This document shows, one piece after another, positions 18,473 through 26,014 of a DNA stretch of 64,000 bases (the first letter of the stretch is position 1; the number at the start of each line of letters is the position of its first letter). The notes beneath the pieces are model-generated. The model was not told the origin of the DNA, searched no databases, and was given only the letters and a program-made list of their open reading frames with translations. This stretch comes from Prochlorococcus sp. AG-355-O17 (GTDB lineage Bacteria > Cyanobacteriota > Cyanobacteriia > PCC-6307 > Cyanobiaceae), in NCBI GenBank assembly GCA_003280655.1, contig QCEK01000003.1, positions 62,001 through 126,000 of the forward strand, read 5' to 3'. The translations under genes were made by a program, and so were the position numbers.

Positions 18473-18865
18473 ATGGAAAATGTAGAAGTTAAACAGGAAA
18501 TTAAAAATTCTGATGATGGCAAAGGTATCTTAATTACGAATGATGCTATAGAACAAATTGCAAATTTATTGAAGGGCCAAAGTGATAAAAAAGCACTTAG
18601 GGTAGGAGTAAGATCTGGCGGTTGTAGTGGGATGAGTTATACGATGGATTTTATAGGAACTGATGAAATAAATTCCGATGATAAAGTTTATGATTATTCA
18701 TTAAAAGCTGATCAAATCTTTCAAGTTGTTTGTGATCCTAAAAGTCTTTTATATATTTATGGAATGCAGTTAGATTTTAGTAAGGAATTAATTGGAGGTG
18801 GCTTTAATTTTGTAAATCCCAATGCTTCTCAAACTTGCGGTTGTGGAAGCTCTTTTGCAGTTTAA
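18473..18865 (+). CDS. A-type iron-sulfur carrier (IscA/SufA/HesB family)
   Basis: About 130 residues. The three conserved cysteines of A-type carriers are present: one in RSGGCSGMSY and two in CGCGSSF at the C-terminus. Such proteins carry Fe-S clusters or iron to targets, which here could include photosystem I and NDH-1. An in-frame ATG at 18413 would add 20 residues (MYYASYRLSFYIINSRNPLF) that look unlike the family, so ATG 18473 is preferred. No other suf genes are adjacent. Confidence 0.9.
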   Translation: MENVEVKQEIKNSDDGKGILITNDAIEQIANLLKGQSDKKALRVGVRSGGCSGMSYTMDFIGTDEINSDDKVYDYSLKADQIFQVVCDPKSLLYIYGMQLDFSKELIGGGFNFVNPNASQTCGCGSSFAV

Positions 18866-18871
18866 TAAATA

Positions 18872-19300
18872 ATGAATAACGAAATTAAACCCATCGAAGA
18901 GGATTTTAATGCAGCTTTATCAAGATATAAAGCAGGGCAAGATTTAATTCCAATCGTTCAAGATTTTCAAAAAATTATACATCAAATTCCAAATCATTTT
19001 GCTGCTTGGACTTGTTTATCATGGCTTCAATTACTTTTGAAAAATAATGAAGAAGCTTTGTCAGCTGCCAGACAAGCTGTTCGATTAAATCAGCAAGATC
19101 CACAAGCAAGAATGAATTTGTCTTTAGCTCTTTTGGCTACCAATAATAAAGGTGTAAGGGATCATATTGAGATAATAAAAAAAATGTCCATAATGATGCC
19201 GGATGTGAAAAGTGAGTTGAAAGAATCTGTTGAAGACGGATTAAGTAGATATCCAGATTGGCCTGAGTTAACCAAAGTAAAAAAATGGTTGGAATTTTAA
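18872..19300 (+). CDS. Small tetratricopeptide-repeat protein
   Basis: 142 residues with helix-turn-helix TPR spacing. One clear repeat contains HFAAWTCLSWLQLLLKNNEEALSAARQAV, followed by a second starting NQQDPQARMNLSLAL. There is no signal or membrane segment. TPR folds mediate protein-protein contacts; the partner is unknown. It starts six bases after the A-type carrier gene and ends one base before the LpxB-like gene, so the three probably form one transcript. Confidence 0.8.
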   Translation: MNNEIKPIEEDFNAALSRYKAGQDLIPIVQDFQKIIHQIPNHFAAWTCLSWLQLLLKNNEEALSAARQAVRLNQQDPQARMNLSLALLATNNKGVRDHIEIIKKMSIMMPDVKSELKESVEDGLSRYPDWPELTKVKKWLEF

Positions 19301-19301
19301 A

Positions 19302-20504
19302 TTGTTTAAGATTTTAATTTTAAGTAATGGCCATGGAGAAGATCTATCTGGCAGTCTAATAGCCAAACAATTCGTAAAAAGTGGTTACTCTGTTCATGCT
19401 TTGCCAATTGTTGGTATGGGAAACCATTACGAAAAAGAAAAAATTAAGATTATCGGGAAAACGAAGGAATTTAGAACTGGAGGAATTGGTTATAATTCTT
19501 TTAAGGGAAGACTTACTGAAATATTTGGAGGAGAAATATTTTATCTTCTAAAAAGATTATATTTAACTTTTAAAATAAAAAAAAAATATGATTATTTTTT
19601 TGTAGTTGGAGATATTGTGCCAGTTTTTTTTGCATGGGTTTGTAAGAAAGATTTTTTTACATATCTAGTTGCTTATTCCAGCCATTATGAAGGGAAGTTG
19701 AAATTACCATGGCCTTCTAAATTTTTCTTGCTATCACAAAAAGCAAAAAAAATATATGCGAGAGATTCCCTTACAGCTAATGATTTAACTTTGCAGTTAA
19801 AAAAGAAAGTGTCTTTTTTAGGCAACCCATTTATGGATAAGTTTTTTCCTAGGAACAAAGAATTAAATAAAGATGAATTTAGTATTGGATTATTTCCAGG
19901 CAGTAGATTCCCTGAGATTTTAGATAATTTTGTTTTGATTTTAGAGGTATTAGAGGCATTGTCAGATTTAAGATATTTTCAAAAAATTCAGTTTAATTTT
20001 GCAATAGTTAATGCTCTATCTTCATCAAAAATAAAGGAGATATTTCAAAAAAGAGGATGGTTAAAAATAGAAAATTTAATAGATAATAATCTCTTGAAAT
20101 TCCAATATAAATTTTTAGAAGTGAATATACATTGGAATAATTTTGACAAAATATTATTGAAAAGTAGATGCTGTATTAGCATGGCAGGAACAGCAGCAGA
20201 GCAAGCGATTGGATTAGGAAAACCGGTTATTCAGATTGAAGGTAAGGGTCCACAATTTACAAAAACTTTTGCAGAAGCGCAAAGACGTTTACTTGGGAAA
20301 TACATTTTTTGTGCCAGTGATTTTAAAGACAAAAATGATCAAATCAATCAGACAATTGAATTGATCATAAAAATAATATACCTTATACAGATAAATAAGA
20401 AGTTTATGATCTCATGTAATGAAAATGCTAAAAAAAGACTGGGTGAAAACAAAGCTTGTTTTAAAATGGTTGATGATATGAATATTGTTATAAAAAATGA
20501 CTAA
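19302..20504 (+). CDS. Lipid-A-disaccharide synthase-related glycosyltransferase
   Basis: 400 residues. The N-terminus ILILSNGHGEDLSGSLIAKQF near residue 3 and the C-terminal half (GLFPGSRFPEIL near residue 198, ISMAGTAAEQAIGLGKPVIQIEGKGPQ near residue 290) match the cyanobacterial LpxB-related family (TIGR03492 type) with a GT-B fold. True LpxB joins lipid A precursors; Prochlorococcus LPS is reported to be simplified, so the acceptor here is uncertain. The start is TTG at 19302, one base after the TPR gene stop. It overlaps the small membrane protein gene by eight bases. Confidence 0.85.
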   Translation: MFKILILSNGHGEDLSGSLIAKQFVKSGYSVHALPIVGMGNHYEKEKIKIIGKTKEFRTGGIGYNSFKGRLTEIFGGEIFYLLKRLYLTFKIKKKYDYFFVVGDIVPVFFAWVCKKDFFTYLVAYSSHYEGKLKLPWPSKFFLLSQKAKKIYARDSLTANDLTLQLKKKVSFLGNPFMDKFFPRNKELNKDEFSIGLFPGSRFPEILDNFVLILEVLEALSDLRYFQKIQFNFAIVNALSSSKIKEIFQKRGWLKIENLIDNNLLKFQYKFLEVNIHWNNFDKILLKSRCCISMAGTAAEQAIGLGKPVIQIEGKGPQFTKTFAEAQRRLLGKYIFCASDFKDKNDQINQTIELIIKIIYLIQINKKFMISCNENAKKRLGENKACFKMVDDMNIVIKND

Positions 20505-20766
20505 GGCGAATAATCAAAATGAGTTAAAACAAATTATCGATAATTTGTTATTAATAAATTTATTTACAGTCATTTTTTTTGCAATATTTTTTATTTTTGC
20601 AATCATAATGCAATTTAATGGGATATTTATTTTTATTAATTTTATTCAGATAGTTTGGAATCCTCTTGTAGTTCCATTGATAACAATTCTTATTATTGGT
20701 GCTTTAGTAAACGGTATTAATTCTTGGTGGAGGCGTAAATTGCTTTCTCAAGAAGAGGATACTTAA
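20497..20766 (+). CDS. Small two-helix membrane protein, unknown
   Basis: 89 residues with two strong hydrophobic segments (LLINLFTVIFFAIFFIFAIIM and a Val/Ile-rich stretch PLVVPLITILIIGALVNGI) and a basic C-terminal SWWRRKLLSQ. I do not recognise the family. Its start overlaps the LpxB-like gene by eight bases, and its last 50 bases overlap the 3' end of the convergent epimerase gene, an unusually long tail overlap. The upstream overlap suggests a membrane partner of the glycosyltransferase (inference). Confidence 0.7.
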   Translation: MTKANNQNELKQIIDNLLLINLFTVIFFAIFFIFAIIMQFNGIFIFINFIQIVWNPLVVPLITILIIGALVNGINSWWRRKLLSQEEDT

Positions 20767-21643
20767 AATTAAAATTTTTGATTTTACTGCTAATTACTTT
20801 TTGTCCTTCTAAAACAACTTTCGCTCCATCTCCTAACAATATTTTTAAAACCGCTCCAGGCACTGGAAGTAAATTAGGTCTATTAAGACATTTGCCTAAA
20901 GTCTGAGAAAATTCTTTCATTAATACTGGATTTGGTGCAACAGCATTAAATACTCCCGAATACTTTTTATCAACTAATGCTTGAATAATTAATGCACATA
21001 AATCAGTTCTATGAATCCAACTCATCCATTGCTTACCATCTCCAATTGGTCCCCCTAATCCAACTTTAAAAATAGGAAGCATTTTTCCTAGTGCTCCTCC
21101 GTCTTTCTCTAGAACAATTCCAATTCTAAAAATTACTAACCTTGAGAAAAATGGTTTTTCAGCGGCGACCGCTTCCCATTTTTTGCAAAGATTAGATAAA
21201 AAGTCTTTCCCTCCAGCACTATTTTCAGTAAATTCACTAGATAAACTTGTACCGTAATAACCTATAGCTGATCCATTTATAATGACTTTTGGGTTTATTT
21301 TTAAATTTTTAAGGGTCTCCATCATAAATTTCGTGGTGTTAATACGACTATTTTCAATCTCCTGTTTGTGTTCAGAAGTCCATTTTTTTTCTGCTATGGG
21401 TTCTCCCATCAAGTTAATAATTCCATCTGTCTCACATAAAATATTTAGAAGATTTTCGTTATTCCAGTTTTTTTCTTTTGATAAATCTATTTGAAAAAAT
21501 TTAAACTTATTGAAATCTAAATCAAGCTTTAATTTACTAATGGGTTTTCTACTTACAATGTATATTTCATGATTTTCATTGAGTAATGTTGGTACTAATT
21601 CTTTACCAACAAATCCAGTACAGCCAAGTAGTAAAAGACGCAT
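20717..21643 (-). CDS. TIGR01777/YfcH-type NAD-dependent epimerase-like protein
   Basis: 308 residues. Rossmann motif LLLGCTGFVGKELV at residues 4-17, INLMGEPIAEKKWTSEHKQEIENSRI near residue 75, active-site-region GSAIGYYG near residue 124, and the C-terminal DUF1731-like LPVPGAVLKILLGDGAKVVLEGQKVISSK. This is the YfcH/SulA-homologue group of short-chain dehydrogenases; in plants a related protein affects plastid division, but the reaction is unproven. The cyanobacterial GYYG active-site tyrosine is intact. The gene converges with the small membrane protein gene, with 50 bases of overlap. Confidence 0.9.
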   Translation of the reverse strand: MRLLLLGCTGFVGKELVPTLLNENHEIYIVSRKPISKLKLDLDFNKFKFFQIDLSKEKNWNNENLLNILCETDGIINLMGEPIAEKKWTSEHKQEIENSRINTTKFMMETLKNLKINPKVIINGSAIGYYGTSLSSEFTENSAGGKDFLSNLCKKWEAVAAEKPFFSRLVIFRIGIVLEKDGGALGKMLPIFKVGLGGPIGDGKQWMSWIHRTDLCALIIQALVDKKYSGVFNAVAPNPVLMKEFSQTLGKCLNRPNLLPVPGAVLKILLGDGAKVVLEGQKVISSKIKNFNFKYPLLEKAIYASTKN

Positions 21644-21744
21644 ATCTTATAAATGTTAATCATTTAAGGCTATTAAATTTTTTAGAAGTTTGTAATTATT
21701 ATTCCGGTATAAATTTTTTTCAATAGTTTTCAAACAAGTTTTTG

Positions 21745-21750
21745 TATAAT
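21745..21750 (+). promoter_or_regulatory. Consensus -10 box upstream of ndhO
   Basis: A perfect TATAAT occurs 30 bases before the ndhO ATG, preceded by TTTG. No clear -35 hexamer sits at the right distance, which is common in this lineage. The predicted start near 21757 leaves a leader of about 23 bases. Predicted only. Confidence 0.45.
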
Positions 21751-21779
21751 ATATTTCAAATAACTTTCTTGAATTTATT

Positions 21780-22016
21780 ATGACAGATTCTATTCCAAAG
21801 AAAACTCTCAAGAAAGGAAGCTTAGTTTTTGTCGATAGAGAAATTTATATAAAAAGTATCGAAGCGCTAGCCAGTGATGATGATCTATCTAATTATGTTT
21901 TTGAAGGCCCTGGAGAGATTCTTTCAGTCAAAGATGAATATGCTCAGGTTCGATGGCGCAGACCTGTTCCAGATGTTTGGTTGAAATTAGATCAACTTAA
22001 AGAATATACTCAATAA
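21780..22016 (+). CDS. ndhO: NAD(P)H-quinone oxidoreductase subunit O
   Basis: 78 residues. Conserved NdhO features: KKGSLVFVDREIYIKSIEALASD, YVFEGPGEIL near residue 42, and the basic block YAQVRWRRPVPDVWLKLDQLKEY at the C-terminus. NdhO is a small peripheral subunit on the cytoplasmic arm of cyanobacterial NDH-1, near the ferredoxin-binding region. The gene stands alone, transcribed from a clear TATAAT, and meets the J-domain gene tail to tail. Confidence 0.95.
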   Translation: MTDSIPKKTLKKGSLVFVDREIYIKSIEALASDDDLSNYVFEGPGEILSVKDEYAQVRWRRPVPDVWLKLDQLKEYTQ

Positions 22017-22027
22017 AATTTTTATAT

Positions 22028-22705
22028 CTAAAAGTTTTTATTTTTTTTCTCTTTAGACATCTTTGATTGTATCCTTTTTGCTTCTTTGATCATTTCTTTG
22101 CCATCAAATAAGTAATTATCTACGTATCCTTGCGTATATCTATCAAATTCTGATAGCGCATCTTTAACTTGTGAAAAACAATGATAAAGATCGAGGCCTA
22201 AAGCTGAAATAGACTTTGGAACTATTTTTTTGTTATAAATTTTTTCAACTTTTTCTATTTTTTTTTGTGAAAGAATAATATAACTGCAAAAATTTTCCAT
22301 TAGTTCGTCATCATATGGATCCGCAGATAGTTCTTTTATTTCGTTATTCAAAGGTTTAATGATTTGACTAATTAATCTATTTATCGGACTATAAATTTCT
22401 TTAATCCATGTTTCAACTTCTTTGTCCTTAATTGAAGAATTATGTTTTTTTGAATTAAATTTCTCTTCCCAATTTTTATTTAATGAATCAAATGATGAGC
22501 TGGAAAAGGAAAAACTGCTATCGTATTGTTTTTTTTTGATAGGGTCATTTAGAGTTTCCCAAGCATTTTGTATTGCAAGAAATCGTTCTTTCTTGCCACC
22601 TGCATCTGGATGATGTTGCTTAACTAAAGAGCGATATGAAGATTTAATTTCACTTCTGGTTGCATTTTGTTTGAGACCTAATTCTTCATATAAATTTTTT
22701 TCCAT
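22028..22705 (-). CDS. J-domain (DnaJ-like) protein
   Basis: 225 residues. An N-terminal J domain (about 4-65) has YEELGLKQNATRSEIKSSYR, the diagnostic HPD (HHPDAGGKK) near residue 32 and WETLNDPIKKKQYD. It lacks the Gly/Phe region and zinc centre of full DnaJ, so it is a specialised Hsp70 co-chaperone. The rest is Lys/Glu-rich and probably helical, with a C-terminal basic tail. Clients are unknown. It lies 16 bases after cysK on the same strand. Confidence 0.9.
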   Translation of the reverse strand: MEKNLYEELGLKQNATRSEIKSSYRSLVKQHHPDAGGKKERFLAIQNAWETLNDPIKKKQYDSSFSFSSSSFDSLNKNWEEKFNSKKHNSSIKDKEVETWIKEIYSPINRLISQIIKPLNNEIKELSADPYDDELMENFCSYIILSQKKIEKVEKIYNKKIVPKSISALGLDLYHCFSQVKDALSEFDRYTQGYVDNYLFDGKEMIKEAKRIQSKMSKEKKNKNF

Positions 22706-22721
22706 TTTTATAAATTATGCA

Positions 22722-23690
22722 TTAAAGATAACCATCTTTTCTGGCTTGAATTGAAGTATTAGATTCAAACATTGCTGTTGATAAATATCTTTCTCCAAAA
22801 CTTGGAAGAATAACTATCAATCTTTTTTTCATTAGTTCTTTTCTTTTACCGATTTTTATAGTTGCTGCTAAAGCTGCACCGCTGCTGATACCAGATAAAA
22901 GGCCTTCCAATCTAGCTAATAGACGCCCATAATAAAATGCTTCATCGTCATCTATTTTTATAATTTCATCAATTAATTTAGTATTAAGAACTTTTGGTAC
23001 GAAACCCGCGCCAATTCCTTGAATCGAATGAGATCCTGCTTTTTCTCCGGAAATTACAGCACTTTTTTTGGGCTCTACGGCATAAATTTTGCAATTTGGA
23101 TTAACTTTTTTCAGAAAACGTGCACAACCAGTAATGGTTCCTCCTGTGCCTACGCCTGTAACTAGTCCATCTAAATTGTTATTGGATTGGGACCATATTT
23201 CTTTAGCCGTCGTTCTTTCATGAATATCTGGATTAGCAAAGTTTTCAAACTGATTAAATTGATAGCTATTTGTAATGGTTGAAGACAACTCATTAGCTAA
23301 ATCTAAAGCTCCTTTCATTCCTTCTTTCCCTGGTGTTAGCTGTAATTCAGCTCCATATGCTCTCAACATTGCCCTTCTCTCGATACTCATCGTATCCGGC
23401 ATAGTTAATATTAATTTATAGCCTTTTGCCGCAGCAACCATTGCTAATGCGATGCCAGTATTCCCACTAGTTGCTTCAATTAATGTTGTTTTATCTGGCG
23501 TTATCAATCCTTCTTCTTCAGCTTTACATAACATTGAATAAGCGATCCTATCCTTAACGGAAGCTGATGGATTGAAACTTTCTAGTTTGGCTATTATTTC
23601 TGGATAACAATCAAAATACTTTCTGATTCGGTTTAATTTAACTAACGGGGTATTTCCAACTAGAGAAGTTATATCATTTGCTATTTCCAT
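22722..23690 (-). CDS. cysK: Cysteine synthase (O-acetylserine thiol-lyase)
   Basis: 322 residues of the PLP fold-type II family. The Schiff-base lysine is K46 in SASVKDRIA. The substrate loop EATSGNTGIALA is near residue 68, and the PLP phosphate-binding loop GVGTGGTITG is near residue 177. It makes cysteine from O-acetylserine and sulfide, the last step of assimilatory sulfur metabolism; cysC, another sulfur gene, is at 61.8 kb. The length and motifs are normal for CysK. Confidence 0.95.
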   Translation of the reverse strand: MEIANDITSLVGNTPLVKLNRIRKYFDCYPEIIAKLESFNPSASVKDRIAYSMLCKAEEEGLITPDKTTLIEATSGNTGIALAMVAAAKGYKLILTMPDTMSIERRAMLRAYGAELQLTPGKEGMKGALDLANELSSTITNSYQFNQFENFANPDIHERTTAKEIWSQSNNNLDGLVTGVGTGGTITGCARFLKKVNPNCKIYAVEPKKSAVISGEKAGSHSIQGIGAGFVPKVLNTKLIDEIIKIDDDEAFYYGRLLARLEGLLSGISSGAALAATIKIGKRKELMKKRLIVILPSFGERYLSTAMFESNTSIQARKDGYL

Positions 23691-23809
23691 GAAATGATTT
23701 TTTAAAATGCAAAATAAAATTTTCTAAACTCATAATAATTGTATTTAAAGATCTTTTATATAATTTTCTCAAAATAATTTAATTGAAATAACTTCCTGCG
23801 TAAAAATAT

Positions 23810-23824
23810 TTATTATCATAATAA
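23810..23824. repeat. 15-base AT palindrome upstream of the UPF0367 gene
   Basis: A perfect inverted repeat of seven bases around a single C (TTATTAT-C-ATAATAA), 17 bases before the ATG at 23842. It could be an operator, but perfect AT palindromes of this size arise readily at this base composition. Confidence 0.3.
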
Positions 23825-23841
23825 GTAGTTTTATGATTATT

Positions 23842-24114
23842 ATGTATACGCTAGAACTAAGTCTGAGATATTCACCTTTTCCACTTTTAATTCAGAAGAA
23901 AGAGTTTGATGATGTTAAAGGAATTTTTGATGAAATAAAAAGTTCTATGAATGAAAATTTAGAATCCTCAAACTTGATTGAATTAAGATGTGACAAAGTG
24001 CAAGATAAATTAATCGCTGTAAGAACTAAAGAAATCATTTCTGTTCAGATATATGAAAAATCTTCAGTAGCAGGAGGAGCTAAAAGACCAGGATTTTCTC
24101 TCAACATAGATTGA
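23842..24114 (+). CDS. UPF0367 family conserved protein
   Basis: About 90 residues beginning MYTLELSLRYSPFPLLIQKKEFDD and ending VQIYEKSSVAGGAKRPGFSL. Both ends are hallmarks of the cyanobacterial UPF0367 family. The function is unknown; the small mixed alpha/beta layout has no membrane segment. Another in-frame ATG at 23833 would add MII only, and the family N-terminus favours 23842. It is directly upstream of an ABC ATPase gene and probably cotranscribed with it. Confidence 0.85.
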   Translation: MYTLELSLRYSPFPLLIQKKEFDDVKGIFDEIKSSMNENLESSNLIELRCDKVQDKLIAVRTKEIISVQIYEKSSVAGGAKRPGFSLNID

Positions 24115-24122
24115 TAGAATTA

Positions 24123-24797
24123 ATGCTAGATTCCCTTGAAAATGAAATACCTCATATTAAATTCAATGATGTTTCTTTTTCATATCCTGGAAAAAAAGAA
24201 AATTTAATTTTTAAATGTAACTTCTCAATAAAAAAACCTGGATTTTGGATGGTAGTTGGGAAAAACGGGAGCGGAAAAAGTACTCTTTTAAAATTAATTA
24301 ATGGAATAATTAAACCAAAACATGGTTTCATATCTTCTAAAGCAAATATTGGCATGGTGTTTCAAAATCCTGATCATCAAATATTGATGCCAAATTGCAG
24401 GAGTGAACTGCTGCTAAATATTAATCAAAATATTTGTCGAAATGAAATTAATAAAAAAATTGAATATGTGCTTGATCAGGTAGGAATGACTGGGTTTGAA
24501 AAAAGGCCAGTTCATACTTTGAGCGGTGGACAAAAACAACGCTTAACTATTGCATGCGCTCTTATTAGTAATAGAAATTTTATTCTTTTAGATGAGCCTA
24601 CAGCGTTACTTGATCAAATCAGCCAATTAAAAGTTTTACAAACTATTAAAAATCTTACAAGTGACCATAATAAACCTTTATCAGCTTTGTGGATTACGCA
24701 TCGTTATGAAGAATTAACTTATGCTGATGCAGTAGCAGAGTTGAAAAATGGTTTTTTATCTAGCTGGCAAGAACCATCAAAATTTCAATATAATTAA
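24123..24797 (+). CDS. ABC transporter ATP-binding protein, CbiO/EcfA-like, without adjacent permease
   Basis: About 224 residues. Walker A is GKNGSGKST (near residue 46), the Q-loop MVFQNPDHQILMP is near residue 77, the signature is LSGGQKQRL (near 134), Walker B is FILLDEPTALLD, and the switch His is in WITHRYEE. The NPDHQ Q-loop is typical of energy-coupling-factor (cobalt/biotin/vitamin) ATPases. No T-component or substrate-binding subunit lies nearby, so it must pair with a distant permease or act otherwise. A TTG at 24111 would add four residues and overlap the previous stop. Confidence 0.88.
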   Translation: MLDSLENEIPHIKFNDVSFSYPGKKENLIFKCNFSIKKPGFWMVVGKNGSGKSTLLKLINGIIKPKHGFISSKANIGMVFQNPDHQILMPNCRSELLLNINQNICRNEINKKIEYVLDQVGMTGFEKRPVHTLSGGQKQRLTIACALISNRNFILLDEPTALLDQISQLKVLQTIKNLTSDHNKPLSALWITHRYEELTYADAVAELKNGFLSSWQEPSKFQYN

Positions 24798-24806
24798 TCT
24801 TTGTAC

Positions 24807-24836
24807 TTGTCATAAGGTACTTTAAAGAGCTAAATT
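24807..24836 (+). promoter_or_regulatory. Predicted promoter of tRNA-Asn
   Basis: TTGTCA at 24807-24812 and TAAATT at 24831-24836 are separated by 18 bases; a start near 24843 would fall a few bases before the mature tRNA. One mismatch from TTGACA and two from TATAAT. Predicted only. Confidence 0.4.
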
Positions 24837-24846
24837 CGTTTTATAT

Positions 24847-24918
<72 letters not shown>

Positions 24919-24943
24919 TTTATAAATTCCAAAAAATTATCCT

Positions 24944-24970
24944 AAGTCACCCTAAAAAGGTGACTTTTTT
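24944..24970 (+). terminator. Rho-independent terminator after tRNA-Asn
   Basis: An eight-base stem AAGTCACC (24944-24951) and GGTGACTT (24959-24966) with a seven-base loop is followed by a run of T. This is the clearest intrinsic terminator in the window. Confidence 0.88.
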
Positions 24971-25042
24971 ATTTCTTTGACCTCTTTTTTTGTCAAATAT
25001 TGGTTTGGCAAAGATATAATCAAGAATATGTAATAAATATTA

Positions 25043-25062
25043 AGAACAGTAAATAGAACATT
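25043..25062 (+). repeat. Direct repeat copy 1, two AGAACA boxes
   Basis: AGAACA at 25043-25048 and again at 25055-25060, a 12-base period with GTAAAT between. The surrounding 20 bases recur with one change at 25119-25138, 76 bases downstream. Confidence 0.7.
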
Positions 25063-25118
25063 AAAATAATCAAACTATTAAAAAAATGATACGTTTAGAG
25101 ATTTAAAAATTGTTTTTT

Positions 25119-25138
25119 AGAACAGTAATTAGAACATT
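25119..25138 (+). repeat. Direct repeat copy 2, two AGAACA boxes
   Basis: AGAACA at 25119-25124 and 25131-25136 with GTAATT between; 19 of 20 bases match copy 1. Function unknown: a regulator or recombinase binding array is possible. Confidence 0.7.
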
Positions 25139-25252
25139 TATTTTATTCTCCACAAAAATGAAAAAAATTACGCTCTTTGATTGATTTTCATTTTTTTAAA
25201 ATTAAGACATAAATTTTTATATATTTTGCATTACTAAACCATTCAGGAAATT

Positions 25253-25612
25253 CTAGTCATCCCACATATCCCTTTTCTCTTGATCCAAATTATTCCTTTC
25301 AAGTAATTCTATTCTTTGCTGCTGAGAATCTATTTCTGTTTCAATTACGTTTTTATCGTCAATATATTTTGTTTGTATTTCTAAGATATTTATTTCAAAT
25401 TGTTCTCCAAAAAAATCTGACATTTCTCTCCATGCTTCCAGTTCCTCTTCTTTGCCAATAGTATCGTTTATCTGATGAGAAATAATTTCTAACACATATT
25501 GTTTAAGTTCTTGATGACTCATCGATTCAACTTTTTTTTGAATGTAAAGTTCTTTAAGAGTTTCTAGTTGTTTTTTTGATAAATCAGAATAGATAATAGA
25601 CTTCTTTTTCAT
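25253..25612 (-). CDS. Unknown Glu/Lys-rich helical protein
   Basis: 119 residues that I do not assign to a family with confidence; I recall similar short proteins in marine picocyanobacteria. The N-terminal half (YSDLSKKQLETLKELYIQKKVESMSHQELKQYVLEIIS) is charged and helical, then GKEEELEAWREMSDFFGEQF, and a C-terminal coiled-coil-like DSQQQRIELLERNN, ending MWDD. There is no signal or membrane helix. It stands alone between tRNA-Asn and rpaA, flanked by the two longest gaps in the window, which suggests an accessory gene. Confidence 0.7.
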   Translation of the reverse strand: MKKKSIIYSDLSKKQLETLKELYIQKKVESMSHQELKQYVLEIISHQINDTIGKEEELEAWREMSDFFGEQFEINILEIQTKYIDDKNVIETEIDSQQQRIELLERNNLDQEKRDMWDD

Positions 25613-26014
25613 AGATAATTATATTTTTTTTAATATAGACAAAATTTATGATTTTAAATATTTTGGAGAAATTAAAAATTTTAAACTTAGTTAATTCTTA
25701 TTGGAAAACTGAAAATCTCTATTTAATTCAATTTTTTTAAACTTTATAGTGGCAATCTGAATTAGATATTCTTTCAATTTGAACCATTATTTACTTCTAA
25801 TAATCCATAGATTATTAAGAAAAAGTGAATAAAATCAAAAGAAATTATAAAATTTCAACTTTTGTAAAATTCCAATTTCTATCTAATCCTTTGTTAACAC
25901 TAGGTTATTTGATAATTTTAATTGATAAAATTGTTTACAGTAATTCAGCAATCTTTATAAATTCTTGAGAGAATCATAATACTAAAACTTAATTTTAATT
26001 TAATAGTTATAAAT
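25613..26014. other. 402-base AT-rich gap upstream of rpaA
   Basis: No credible coding frame. It contains a perfect 8-base inverted repeat TAATAATC/GATTATTA around CATA (25798-25817) without a T run on either side, and a promoter-like pair upstream of rpaA listed separately. A long leader or small RNA for rpaA could lie here, but nothing in the sequence proves it. Confidence 0.5.
25934..25961 (+). promoter_or_regulatory. Predicted promoter of rpaA
   Basis: TTTACA at 25934-25939 and TATAAA at 25956-25961 with a 16-base spacer. This would give a leader of about 45 bases. The TTTACA half also resembles one arm of the RpaB-binding HLR1 motif, but no second well-placed arm is visible. Predicted only. 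Confidence 0.4.

Larger units (their letters stand above)
24971..25252. other. AT-rich gap after tRNA-Asn, no gene seen
   Basis: I found no credible coding frame here. The stretch is AT-rich and holds the paired direct repeats listed separately at 25043-25062 and 25119-25138. Position next to a tRNA gene makes it a plausible site of past insertion, but there is no integrase gene and no second copy of the tRNA 3' end in the window. Confidence 0.5.

Noticed and set aside
23810..23824. AT palindrome considered as a Fur box
   Set aside because: It does not match the 7-1-7 Fur consensus well; kept as a plain palindrome with low confidence.
25798..25817. Perfect inverted repeat TAATAATC/GATTATTA considered as a terminator or operator
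   Set aside because: No T run on either strand and almost only A and T, so a chance match is likely; mentioned only within the gap entry.
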